Source: Thermoplasmata archaeon
GTDB taxonomy: Archaea > Thermoplasmatota > DTKX01 > JAHFTX01
NCBI GenBank assembly: GCA_023265395.1
Contig: JAHFTX010000008.1
Span: forward strand, 1-64,000
Length of the DNA: 64,000 bases
Direction of reading: 5' to 3'
How positions within the stretch are numbered: position 1 is the stretch's first letter; the number at the start of each line of letters is the position of its first letter. Of this stretch, positions 50,521 to 58,818 are shown piece after piece. Under the pieces are notes generated by a model. The model worked only from the letters and a program-made list of their open reading frames with translations, did not search any database and was not told the DNA's origin. A program made the position numbers and the translations under genes.

Positions 50521-51624
50521 ATGGGGTCGATGGCCACTCCCGTTGTCGATCCGGTCGGGACGGTGGCGATACTCAGCGGGGAGGCGCCAGAGCTTGCCGC
50601 AGCGGAGCTTCTCACACTGGTGGAAGGGGAGGGGTGGCGAGGGTCCGCCAAGCTGCTGCAGCCCCGGCTGGTGCTCGTACGTCCAGCCCTTGAGGCGCCC
50701 CTTGCAGCGGTGGCCCTCGAGCGGCTGGGTCTGACCCATCGTCTCATCGCACTCTGGGCAGAGGCGCACTTCGATGGGTCTCCCGCCAGCTTGCCGCAGA
50801 GGGTGCCATTGCCCGAGGGGACCTTCTGCGTCCGTGTCGAGCGGGTCTCGGGGTCTTGGCCCACCCTCGACGTCCCCCAGCTGCAGCGCACCCTGGGGGA
50901 GCGTTGGGGCACTGCTCCCCGGAACCCAGTGTCCCTAGTCGATCCGGGGACAGAGGTCCGGGTGGTGCTCCAAGGAGAGCTTGCCTTCATCGGTGCGACA
51001 TTCGGGACGATCGAGCGAGGGCCTTTCCAGAAGCGCCATGTCCGCAACCGGCCCTTCTTCCGGCCGGTCTCCCTCAGCCCCCCGATCGCCCGAGCGCTCG
51101 TGGTCCTCAGTGGCGTGCGCCCCCCGCAGGCCATCCTCGACCCATGCTGTGGGACAGGGGGCTTCCTCTTGGAGGCTGCTTCTGCTGGGGTGCCCTGCAT
51201 CGGGGCTGACATCGATTCGCAGATGGTACAGGGTGCTCTGGCCAACCTCGACCATTTGGGCCTTGCGGCGACCGCCATGGTCTCAAGCCCACTGGGGGAG
51301 CTTGGAGCGCTGCTGCGGGGCCGCGGGCTTGCGACTGGCGGGATGGTGACCGACCTTCCCTACGGGCGCTCGAGCACCCTCTTTGGGAGCACACCCGAGC
51401 GGGTCGTGGAGGATGTCCTTGCACTGGCGATGGAAGTCCTCTCACCGGGCGCGCACATCGTCCTGGTCAGCCCTCAACCTATCAGGGAGGGCGCAGTCCC
51501 AGAAGGGCTGGAGGTCGTTGACCGTTTTTCCCTTCGGGCGCACCGCAGCCTGACCCGGTACATCGTCCGCCTGCGCCGCCGAGCACCCGACCCCGCAGCA
51601 GAGGCAGAACTCCGCAAGGCTTAG
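50521..51624 (+). CDS. tRNA guanosine-10 N2-methyltransferase (Trm-G10 type)
   Basis: About 367 residues: an N-terminal THUMP-containing half followed by a Rossmann methyltransferase. Motif I is DPCCGTGGFLLEA, preceded by FFRPVSLSPPIARALVVLSG, typical of this group. The catalytic [D/N]PPY motif reads TDLPYG, with Leu in place of the first Pro. Archaeal Trm-G10 makes m2G/m22G at tRNA position 10. ATG 50521 follows GGAGGGG; ATG 50530 is possible. The 170-base gap after dnaJ holds no recognised feature. A Ras-like gene follows 25 bases later. Confidence 0.85.
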   Translation: MGSMATPVVDPVGTVAILSGEAPELAAAELLTLVEGEGWRGSAKLLQPRLVLVRPALEAPLAAVALERLGLTHRLIALWAEAHFDGSPASLPQRVPLPEGTFCVRVERVSGSWPTLDVPQLQRTLGERWGTAPRNPVSLVDPGTEVRVVLQGELAFIGATFGTIERGPFQKRHVRNRPFFRPVSLSPPIARALVVLSGVRPPQAILDPCCGTGGFLLEAASAGVPCIGADIDSQMVQGALANLDHLGLAATAMVSSPLGELGALLRGRGLATGGMVTDLPYGRSSTLFGSTPERVVEDVLALAMEVLSPGAHIVLVSPQPIREGAVPEGLEVVDRFSLRAHRSLTRYIVRLRRRAPDPAAEAELRKA

Positions 51625-51649
51625 GACGCGTCAAGGGCTGCCGTCGCCC

Positions 51650-52198
51650 ATGAGCCGCGGGCCGCGCACGTTCCACTTGCTGTTCCTGGGCGACAAGGAC
51701 GTCGGGATCACCAGCCTGATCGAACACACCCCCATCGACTACGCTGGCGAAGGAGATTGGGGCTTGGGGATCGAATTCTACCAACAGAATGTCCGCCTGC
51801 AGGAGGGGCCCGCCCGCCTGGTCATGTTCGAGCTCGGCCGCGAGGATTCCTTTGCCACCGTCGCTCGCAACTTCAAGCGAGACTGCGGCGTCATCCTCGT
51901 CTATGACGTCACCCGCCCGACGACCTTGGCCAACGTCCTCGACACCTTCTCCCGCCTCAAGCCCCACCTGCCGGAGGTCATCCCCCGGATCCTCGTCGCC
52001 AACAAGGCGGACCTCGAGGATTCTCGGGAGGTCGACACCCCAGCGGGGTTCGCCGCAGCATCGGCAATCGACGCCGAGTACCTCGAGACCTCGGTCGTGG
52101 ACAAGGATCGGGAGAACATCCAATTGGTCTTGACCGACATCGCTGAGGCCATCGCCCACGTCGACTTCGACGAGGGCGACTCTCAAGACCTCGAGTAA
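51650..52198 (+). CDS. Ras/Rab-like small GTPase homologue with degenerate nucleotide-binding motifs
   Basis: About 182 residues with the length and order of a Ras-like G domain. G1 reads GDKDVGITS (14-22), with Ile20 where the P-loop Lys should be. G3 (DxxG) reads FELG (60-63), lacking the Asp. G4 NKAD (118-121) is intact and G5 is weak (ETSVV). The protein ends in an acidic tail with no lipidation Cys. GTP hydrolysis is doubtful; it may bind nucleotide weakly or act as a scaffold. Probably cotranscribed with the Trm-G10 gene. Confidence 0.8.
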   Translation: MSRGPRTFHLLFLGDKDVGITSLIEHTPIDYAGEGDWGLGIEFYQQNVRLQEGPARLVMFELGREDSFATVARNFKRDCGVILVYDVTRPTTLANVLDTFSRLKPHLPEVIPRILVANKADLEDSREVDTPAGFAAASAIDAEYLETSVVDKDRENIQLVLTDIAEAIAHVDFDEGDSQDLE

Positions 52199-52227
52199 GT
52201 CCCGAAGGTAGGACCGTCGCCGCTCCC

Positions 52228-52255
52228 GCGGGGCGGGCTCCAATGCCCGCCCCGC
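52228..52255. terminator. Perfect GC hairpin between convergent genes
   Basis: An 11-bp perfect stem (GCGGGGCGGGC at 52228-52238 with GCCCGCCCCGC at 52245-52255) and a 6-base loop, midway between two convergent stops. It could terminate transcripts from both sides. Confidence 0.55.
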
Positions 52256-52265
52256 TGCCTTCCTG

Positions 52266-55200
52266 CTACTTGTGGCGAGCCGTCTGGCTGACGATCGCGG
52301 CCATCGGAGGGTCGAGCGCGGACTGCGCGATGGCGGGGTCGGCCTCTGCCGCAGCTGCTCCAAGCAGTTGGGTCAGCGATAGCGCGCTCGCTGCGCCCGT
52401 GGTCAAGGAGACACCCCCGACAACTGGCGCCACGGTGGTCACGAGCACGAAGCCGCCGGCGAGGCTCCCATGGTTGGAGAGACCGACCTGTCGCCCGCCG
52501 GTAGGTCCAAGCTCGCGGCTGGACGTGGGTTTGCTGCGCGAATCATGGGGGTTGGTCGGCCAGGGATCGGCGCGATACTCATCGATGTTGCTCCATTGGT
52601 CGGCGTCAGGGTCCCCGGCAGAGCCGTTGTCGCCGATCGGCTCCCGGTCGTTGAGGTTGTAGACCTTCTCGTACCAGAAGGGGATCAAATCCTGGTCTCC
52701 ATCGGTCAGGAACAGCAGGAAGTAGGCATCCGGGATCGGGATGGGCAGCACCAGCGGGCGCCCGTTCCCGTCGAAGAGGTTCTTCGAGATGATGGGGCTG
52801 AGGTACTGCGAGGGGTCGGTGGTCAGCTCGTTGATACCATCGGCGTCGACATCCGTGCCCGCGACGTATTCCTGGAGGTTGGGGAAGCTCTCGTTCTCCC
52901 AGATGGGGTCGATGAACCCGTCCCCATTGAAGTCCTTGCGGGTGATGATCCAGTTCTCGCCCTCGTCGTACTGGAGGTTGCCGTTCGCATCGTTGAACTT
53001 GCTCGAATAGTTCATGCCGTCCTGGTCGGGATCGTCATACCAGTCGGTGGGAACCAATGGGTCGATGGTGTACTTGTTCGTCCCATTGATCGGCCGCCCA
53101 TATGCGACCTCGAAACCGTCTGGCATCCCATCCCTATCACTGTCGGGGTCGAGCGGGTCGGTCTGCCCAAAGGGACGCCGGAACTCCTCGACGTCCTCCA
53201 ACCCGTCCTGGTCGATGTCGCCATCGAGGGAGGAGGGGATGATCGGGTTGAGGGCATTGGTGCCCTTGGCGACGACGCGAAGGGGGCGTTCGGGCAGTCC
53301 CGAGGGAATCACCCCGGGGATCTTGTCCCGGTCATCATTGGCGGTATCGCCGTCCGTGTCATTGCCGTTGTACGTGAACCCAGTCCGAGGGTCCTCCCAG
53401 GCCATCACGGGGATGGTGCGGTAGACGTTCTGCCCCATAACCCGTTGCAGCTCCACGCTGCTTTCGGCGTCGACCCAGGTGCGTTCCCACTCCTGGAGGT
53501 TGGTCCAGTTGTCGCCATAGGTGAATCCCGCGGCTGGGCCATCGGAATTGTCTCCCGGGTCGCAGGCTTGCAGGTACGTGCTGCCGGCGGTAGGCTCGAA
53601 GTAGAGGCGTTCCCACCAGTCGGCGATGCCATCGGGCTCTGAGTCGAAGGCGTCGTCGCTGAATGCCCACTCATGGTTCCACCAATCGTCCCCCTTGCCA
53701 TTGCTGGGGTCGGTGTTGTAGATCCACTCGTCGATGTTATGGAAGCCGTCGTTGTCCTTGTCCCCCTTGCCGTCGGAGTTGAGGATGGGGTTGAGGTCAT
53801 AGATCCGCTCCCACCAGTCGGGCATCCCGTCGCGATCGGTGTCCGAATAGACCGGCTGCCGGAGCAGCAGTGGGCGGCCCGAGGGGTCGAGATAGGTGTC
53901 GGAACCGTCAAGGATGTCGTCCGCATCGGTGTCGGGATTGAATGGCTCCGTGCGGTGCTGGTACTCTGCGATGTTGTTGAACCCGTCGAGGTCGAAGTCC
54001 TCCTCGCTGTCGAGCACGTCGTCATCGTTGGGGTCGGAGGCATCGGAGTTGATGCGGGTCGGGTCGAGCTTGAACAGCCCGTAGGCGAGCTCCCAGAAGG
54101 TCGGCAGGCCGTCCTTGTCGAGGTCCGAGTGGTCGAACTCGAAGCCGTCGGTCATGCCGTCATAGTCACTGTCTTGCAGCTTGGGGTCGGAGCTGTTGAC
54201 GATCCCGACGGTGCTATAGACCACTTCGAAGCGGAGGACAGACCCGTCGATGTCTTTGATGGGACGGATCTTGGGGTTCCCAACGTCCTGCCCGTCGATT
54301 GGGTCGAAGTCCGTCAGCACCTCCAGGCCGTCCGAGAGCCCATCGCTATCGCTATCGGCCCGCAGGGCGTAGGGCCTGACCGTCGCACGCTGGTTGTTGA
54401 CGGGCGTCCAGATATCGATTCCCAAGACCTCTTGGAGGTCGGAGAGACCGTCGCCGTCGCTATCGGACTGAGTCGGGTCGAGGTACTGCCATCCGGCGTC
54501 GGGGTCGGCATCGATAGTGTACAACTCGTCGAAGTCGGAGATCCCATCACCATCGGTGTCAGGGGCCGAGGCGTTGAGGGTGTAGCCGCGGAGGCGGCCG
54601 CGGACCTCGTTGTAGTCGTTGAGGTCATGCTCCTCGTTGGGGTTGGAGCTCCCGTCATTGTCATCGTCGATGTCCTGGCCGTTCTTGGGTCCATCGAGGA
54701 TGTACTCCTCGTCGGCGCCGAAGTAGTTGTCCCCATCCTCATCGTCAGAAACGTCGTCGAGGTCGGTGTCAATCGCAGTGGCGCAGGTGAAATACCGTTC
54801 TTCCTTGTCGTTGACCCACACTAGCCATCCCTTGATGATCTCCTCGTCGTCGTGGAGCCGATCCCCGTCGGTGTCGAGCTTGAATGGGTCGGTGTTGTTG
54901 TAGTACTCTTCCAAGTTGAGCAGCCCATCGGGATGGGAAGCCCCGGTCTCGTCGAGATCGTTGTCTTCTTGGGCGTCCGCTGCGCGAAGCGGATCGAGAT
55001 GATAGGCCACCTCCCACCCATCTGGGATCTTGTCGCTGTCGGTGTCGGGGTCTTTTGGATGGGTCCCTGCGTCGAACTCGGCGATGTTCTGCAACTCATC
55101 GCCATCAGGGTCAGCGAAACGGTCGTTGGGGTCGAGTGGATTGAGGCCGTAGTAGATCTCCCAGCCGTCGAACATGTGGTCGCCATCGGTGTCCGGGTTG

Positions 55201-56501
55201 ATCGGGTCCGTGCCGTAGATGCAGATCTCAGCGAAGTCGATTGCCAAGCGCCCCCCCCGCTCGAGCCCCAAGCCGGTCGGCTTCTCCTGGTAACTGTCGC
55301 GGTCGGTGTCGGGGTCGCCCGGGTCAGTGCCAAGGTGGTATTCGTCGATGTTGAATCCGGTGATCCCTTGCGCGTCTCCGGTACAGTTCTCAGAGACCCC
55401 ATAGTTGGCAGCGTCCTGGTCAGGATCGAGGTAGCGGTCCCCCGGATAGGTCGGGTCGATCGGCACGATCCACTCCCAGAACGGGACCCCCCGGTCGTTG
55501 GTCGAGTTGACATGGCCGAGTCCGTAGAATGCCTCCCAGCCATCGGTCATGCCGTCTGCATCGGTGTCCGCGTTGACGGGCGAGGTCTCGTTGAGTGGGT
55601 TGAGCAGGTCCTCGAGGTCGACATCGAACCGAGCCTGGTACTCCATGATGTTGGTGAACTGCTCACCGCCCCGAATGACCAGCTTGGGATCGGGGTCATT
55701 GGCGTTGAAGCAGGGTGCCAGTGGCCGCTGGAAGCAAAAGATTCCCTGGATGTCCACTAGGTCATTGGTCCCGACGCCGCCGAGGCTGGGGCCATGCAGC
55801 TCCACGGGGCGGTTGCCGCGGGATTGGACCTCCACGGAGAGGTTCTGCAGTTGTTGGGCGTCCAGGTCTGCGATTGAGAACCGGATGATGTTATCGACCT
55901 CCCCGCCGAGCCCCAGCCGGTAGGAACCATTGTCGTCGACGACAGCGTGCTCGATTCGCACCGAAGAGCCGCTGAATTCGAGCTTGTTGCTGAGCAGGTT
56001 CTCGACCGTCTTGATCTCGTAGTCGCTGTTGGGTGCGACCTTGAGGTCCGAGAGGAAGACGTTGTCGAAGAAGGAATCAATACGGCCGTTGTGGTTGAAG
56101 TCGTAGCCGTCCCCGTCGGGGTCCTCATAGGCGTCGGTCGGGTCGTTGGGGTCGACGTTGAACTGGTTGGTGAATAGGTCACGCACACCGTACTTGACCT
56201 CCCAGGCGTCGCCGATCCCATCCCCGTCGGTATCGGGGTTGCTCTCGTTGGTACCGTACCGATAGTTCTCGGCGAGGTTGGAGAGGCCATCGCCATCGGT
56301 ATCAACCTCGGGGAGCGCGACGTCCTTCTGCGCGACTGAGAACTTGATGTCCGGACTCTTGTCGACGGCGGTCGAACCCTGGTTCGAGAAGGCAATCGCC
56401 CCAGCGACGAGCAGCAGCGCCACGATGAGCACGACGACGCTGATGATCACATCGTACCGCTTGATGCGGTCCATCTGCTTCCATTGGTCCCAAAAGCCCA
56501 T
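52266..56501 (-). CDS. Giant thrombospondin type 3 repeat surface protein
   Basis: About 1,411 residues. A short charged N-terminus is followed by a membrane span at about 17-38 (VIISVVVLIVALLLVAGA), predicted as a signal anchor (N inside, rest outside). Nearly all the rest is made of calcium-binding thrombospondin type 3 repeats with DTDGDG, DPDGDG and DSDGDG loops and interspersed WE/YGL segments (for example DGWEVAYHLDPL), well over twenty copies. The C-terminus is hydrophobic and Ala/Gly-rich. It should form a long, calcium-stiffened rod. ATG 56501 has GGAG upstream; GTG 56510 is possible. Downstream of a membrane-bound HTH gene on the same strand. Confidence 0.88.
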   Translation of the reverse strand: MGFWDQWKQMDRIKRYDVIISVVVLIVALLLVAGAIAFSNQGSTAVDKSPDIKFSVAQKDVALPEVDTDGDGLSNLAENYRYGTNESNPDTDGDGIGDAWEVKYGVRDLFTNQFNVDPNDPTDAYEDPDGDGYDFNHNGRIDSFFDNVFLSDLKVAPNSDYEIKTVENLLSNKLEFSGSSVRIEHAVVDDNGSYRLGLGGEVDNIIRFSIADLDAQQLQNLSVEVQSRGNRPVELHGPSLGGVGTNDLVDIQGIFCFQRPLAPCFNANDPDPKLVIRGGEQFTNIMEYQARFDVDLEDLLNPLNETSPVNADTDADGMTDGWEAFYGLGHVNSTNDRGVPFWEWIVPIDPTYPGDRYLDPDQDAANYGVSENCTGDAQGITGFNIDEYHLGTDPGDPDTDRDSYQEKPTGLGLERGGRLAIDFAEICIYGTDPINPDTDGDHMFDGWEIYYGLNPLDPNDRFADPDGDELQNIAEFDAGTHPKDPDTDSDKIPDGWEVAYHLDPLRAADAQEDNDLDETGASHPDGLLNLEEYYNNTDPFKLDTDGDRLHDDEEIIKGWLVWVNDKEERYFTCATAIDTDLDDVSDDEDGDNYFGADEEYILDGPKNGQDIDDDNDGSSNPNEEHDLNDYNEVRGRLRGYTLNASAPDTDGDGISDFDELYTIDADPDAGWQYLDPTQSDSDGDGLSDLQEVLGIDIWTPVNNQRATVRPYALRADSDSDGLSDGLEVLTDFDPIDGQDVGNPKIRPIKDIDGSVLRFEVVYSTVGIVNSSDPKLQDSDYDGMTDGFEFDHSDLDKDGLPTFWELAYGLFKLDPTRINSDASDPNDDDVLDSEEDFDLDGFNNIAEYQHRTEPFNPDTDADDILDGSDTYLDPSGRPLLLRQPVYSDTDRDGMPDWWERIYDLNPILNSDGKGDKDNDGFHNIDEWIYNTDPSNGKGDDWWNHEWAFSDDAFDSEPDGIADWWERLYFEPTAGSTYLQACDPGDNSDGPAAGFTYGDNWTNLQEWERTWVDAESSVELQRVMGQNVYRTIPVMAWEDPRTGFTYNGNDTDGDTANDDRDKIPGVIPSGLPERPLRVVAKGTNALNPIIPSSLDGDIDQDGLEDVEEFRRPFGQTDPLDPDSDRDGMPDGFEVAYGRPINGTNKYTIDPLVPTDWYDDPDQDGMNYSSKFNDANGNLQYDEGENWIITRKDFNGDGFIDPIWENESFPNLQEYVAGTDVDADGINELTTDPSQYLSPIISKNLFDGNGRPLVLPIPIPDAYFLLFLTDGDQDLIPFWYEKVYNLNDREPIGDNGSAGDPDADQWSNIDEYRADPWPTNPHDSRSKPTSSRELGPTGGRQVGLSNHGSLAGGFVLVTTVAPVVGGVSLTTGAASALSLTQLLGAAAAEADPAIAQSALDPPMAAIVSQTARHK

Positions 56502-56540
56502 GTCCAGCACACTCCTTCCCGTTGCGGTAGGTCCGATAGC

Positions 56541-57011
56541 TCAATTGCGCCAGGGTCGCGTCATCCACCATCGGGAGGTGACGACGACGAGCGTGACGCC
56601 GATGACCATGCTCATCAGTGTTAGGGTTCCGACCTGGCTGGGGTCGACCACGGGAACCTCGAACCAGACGAGGTAGACCGCCAGGGCGATCAACGCGACC
56701 CCACCAAGCCACAGAGGGGTGCTCAGCATCAGCGAGACCGAGACGTTCTCCGGGTGCAGGAGTTTCTGCCCCTTGCGCGTGAGCTGGTAGTAGACCCACT
56801 TGCGGTCCTCTTCGAGCTTGGTGACCAAGCCAACCTCCACCAGCCGTTCGAGGTGGCCATGGGCGGTGCTCTTGCTCACCCGTAGGCTCCGTGCTAGGTC
56901 GGAGACCGTCTGTTGATGCTCGTCGAGCTGCTTGAGGATGTCAATGCGCAGCGGGTGGGAAAGGGCCCTGAAGGACTCAGCATCCAACAACACGTGGCCG
57001 AATATTCGCAT
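56541..57011 (-). CDS. Membrane-anchored winged-helix (ArsR-like) regulator
   Basis: About 156 residues. The N-terminal 80 residues form a winged helix of ArsR type: AESFRALSHPLRIDILKQL, VSDLARSLRVSKSTAHGHL (recognition helix) and a wing with WVYYQLTRKG. No metal-binding Cys is seen. Two membrane spans follow (about 93-118 and 126-148), so DNA binding occurs at the membrane. ATG 57011 is chosen because it lies 32 bases after a TATA box; ATG 57017 and GTG 57020 are alternatives. It precedes the thrombospondin-repeat gene by 39 bases, so they probably form one unit. Confidence 0.83.
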   Translation of the reverse strand: MRIFGHVLLDAESFRALSHPLRIDILKQLDEHQQTVSDLARSLRVSKSTAHGHLERLVEVGLVTKLEEDRKWVYYQLTRKGQKLLHPENVSVSLMLSTPLWLGGVALIALAVYLVWFEVPVVDPSQVGTLTLMSMVIGVTLVVVTSRWWMTRPWRN

Positions 57012-57034
57012 GGACATCACTTGAGGAGGCCGAC

Positions 57035-57043
57035 GATACTTAA
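57035..57043 (-). promoter_or_regulatory. TATA box of the membrane-bound HTH gene
   Basis: Minus-strand TTAAGTATC, 32 bases before ATG 57011, leaderless spacing. Confidence 0.5.
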
Positions 57044-57491
57044 GGGTTGTAGCAATCGTTCGGAACTCCAGAACACGGATATCATCATCGGCAACCCAAT
57101 GGCATTCTGGGAATCGAAGTCTACTTACGAGAGAACTGCTTCGGCCCTACGTATTCCAGAGTTCCAACCCTACAATCATTCTCGATTCGCTGGCAACTTC
57201 CCGGTGTCACTCGGAAGGCAGCCAGACGCCTGGTGGATACCGCCAAGATCGGAGGTCGCCAGGCTCAGCGCTCACTGGCGCTGGTCGATGGGAGCACGCC
57301 CGAGGAGCTTGGGGGCAATCCCGCTCGTATTTCAATCCCGCCGCTGGGGCGTCAGACAAGCGGGGGATTTGGGAGGCCGAATGGCCACCGATTGGCCAAG
57401 GATGGCTACCCGCGGGCAGCCTGCTGAGAAAGGGATATGAACCTTCTCTAGCAGCCTGTCGGACAAAACTCAAGCACCACCGATATCCGTT
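57044..57491. other. About 450 bases without a recognised gene, containing an inverted repeat
   Basis: Between the HTH gene and ftsZ no convincing reading frame is seen; short frames here are poor in composition. The first 140 bases are less GC-rich. GGAACTCCAGAA at 57062-57073 recurs inverted as TTCCAGAGTTCC at 57154-57165 (10 of 12 match), a possible operator pair. No tRNA, RNase P RNA or SRP RNA signature was recognised, but an unknown RNA cannot be excluded. Confidence 0.4.
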
Positions 57492-57502
57492 AGATATATA
57501 TT
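57492..57502 (+). promoter_or_regulatory. TATA box of ftsZ
   Basis: AGATATATATT, about 53 bases before GTG 57546; predicted leader of about 25 bases. Confidence 0.6.
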
Positions 57503-57545
57503 GCGGAAACATTATTCACCATCCATCGGGCAAATCCCGTAGTGA

Positions 57546-58676
57546 GTGGAGACCGTGCAATCGCTTATCGAGGCCGCGCTTGCGAAGGGGAACTCAACGA
57601 CCCCCGCGCATCTGCAGAAGTTCCAGAACGTCGAATCCCCTGATGACATGGAATTGGAGGAGCTCGTCAAGGGGCTCCAGCTGAGCATCAAGGTGGTCGG
57701 CTGTGGCGGGGGCGGTTGCAACACCGTGACCCGCCTGATGGAGGAAGGTGTGGTGGGCGCCGAGCTGCTCGCTGCCAACACCGACGCGCGGCACTTGGTC
57801 AACGTCCATGCCCACCGCAAGGTCTTGATCGGGCGTCACCGCACCCGGGGTCTGGGAGCCGGAGGCAACCCCGCCCAAGGCGAAGCATCGGCGCAGGAAG
57901 CCGACGAAGAGCTCCGCGGCCTGATCAAGGGTGCGCACATCGTCTTCGTGACCGCAGGCATGGGCGGCGGAACGGGTACGGGCTCGGCCCCGTACGTCGC
58001 GCACATCGCCAAGCAGGAGGGTGCCCTCGTGATATCCTTCGTCACCACCCCCTTCCACGGCGAGGGGCGGCAGCGCATGAGCACCGCGCAAGCTGGCGTC
58101 GCCAAGCTGGCTGGGATCGCCGACACCGTCGTCGTCCTCAACAACGACAAGCTCTTGCAGGTCAGCCCCAAGCTGCCCCTCAATGACGCCTTCCGCGTCC
58201 TCGACGAGCTGCTGATGAACTCCATCAAAGCCTTGATCGAGCTGATAACCAAGCCCGGTCTGGTCAACGTCGACTACAACGACCTGCGGACCATCATGTC
58301 CGGGGGTGGCGTTTCGGTGATGGGGCTGGCCTCGACTGATGAGACCAGCAACCGCGCCGAAGCAGCAGTCAACGAGCTGTTCGGCTCCCCGTTCCTCGAG
58401 TACGACATCAGCCGTGCCAGCGGAGCATTGATCAAGGTCACCGGCGGCCCCGACCTCACCCTCTCGGAGGCGCAGAAGGTCGCGGAACTACTCCAGACGC
58501 GAATCAACCCCAACGCCCGAATCATCTGGGGCGCGGGCATCGAACCCGACATGAGCGGGCAGTTGCGCGTGATGATGGTGGTCACGGGTGTCGATGGCTC
58601 GGGCCTGACTGGATCGTCTGTCGCGCCGCGTGCCCAGGCCGGTGGCAAGTCTTTCGGTCTCGACGTGATGCAGTAA
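57546..58676 (+). CDS. ftsZ: Cell division protein FtsZ
   Basis: Tubulin-like GTPase forming the division ring; about 376 residues. A 45-residue N-terminal extension precedes the first Gly-rich loop VGCGGGGCNTV. The tubulin signature GGGTGTGSAP lies at about 140-149. The T7 loop VNVDYNDLRTIM provides the catalytic Asp pair. The C-terminal domain ends soon after RVMMVVTGVDG with a short linker. This is a true FtsZ, not CetZ, by the T7 and signature sequences. GTG 57546 is used; TATA box upstream. Confidence 0.96.
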   Translation: METVQSLIEAALAKGNSTTPAHLQKFQNVESPDDMELEELVKGLQLSIKVVGCGGGGCNTVTRLMEEGVVGAELLAANTDARHLVNVHAHRKVLIGRHRTRGLGAGGNPAQGEASAQEADEELRGLIKGAHIVFVTAGMGGGTGTGSAPYVAHIAKQEGALVISFVTTPFHGEGRQRMSTAQAGVAKLAGIADTVVVLNNDKLLQVSPKLPLNDAFRVLDELLMNSIKALIELITKPGLVNVDYNDLRTIMSGGGVSVMGLASTDETSNRAEAAVNELFGSPFLEYDISRASGALIKVTGGPDLTLSEAQKVAELLQTRINPNARIIWGAGIEPDMSGQLRVMMVVTGVDGSGLTGSSVAPRAQAGGKSFGLDVMQ

Positions 58677-58731
58677 CGACTGCGATCGCAGGGGGGCCCC
58701 CCTCCCTGCCATCCGTCCAGTCCAGCTCGTT

Positions 58732-58754
58732 GTGGGGGCCCCATGGGCCCCCAC
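58732..58754 (+). terminator. Perfect hairpin after ftsZ
   Basis: A 10-bp stem (GTGGGGGCCC at 58732-58741 with GGGCCCCCAC at 58745-58754) and a 3-base loop, 55 bases after the ftsZ stop. A shorter palindrome GGGGGGCCCCCC lies at 58691-58702. Likely end of the ftsZ transcript. Confidence 0.5.
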
Positions 58755-58818
58755 CCCTGGCCAAACCTTTCGTGGAAAAGGCCTTAGCCGGGGCCCAGGC
58801 ATCCTGATTCTCGTGTAT

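Noticed and set aside
52470..55760. Several plus-strand open frames of 300-390 codons within the thrombospondin-repeat gene
   Set aside because: They are Val/Gly/Glu-rich reverse readings of Asp-rich calcium loops; the minus strand is a coherent repeat protein with an anchor.
56913..57512. Open frames in both directions between the HTH gene and ftsZ
   Set aside because: Composition and codon use are poor, they cross the HTH start and its promoter, and no motif or ribosome binding site supports them.
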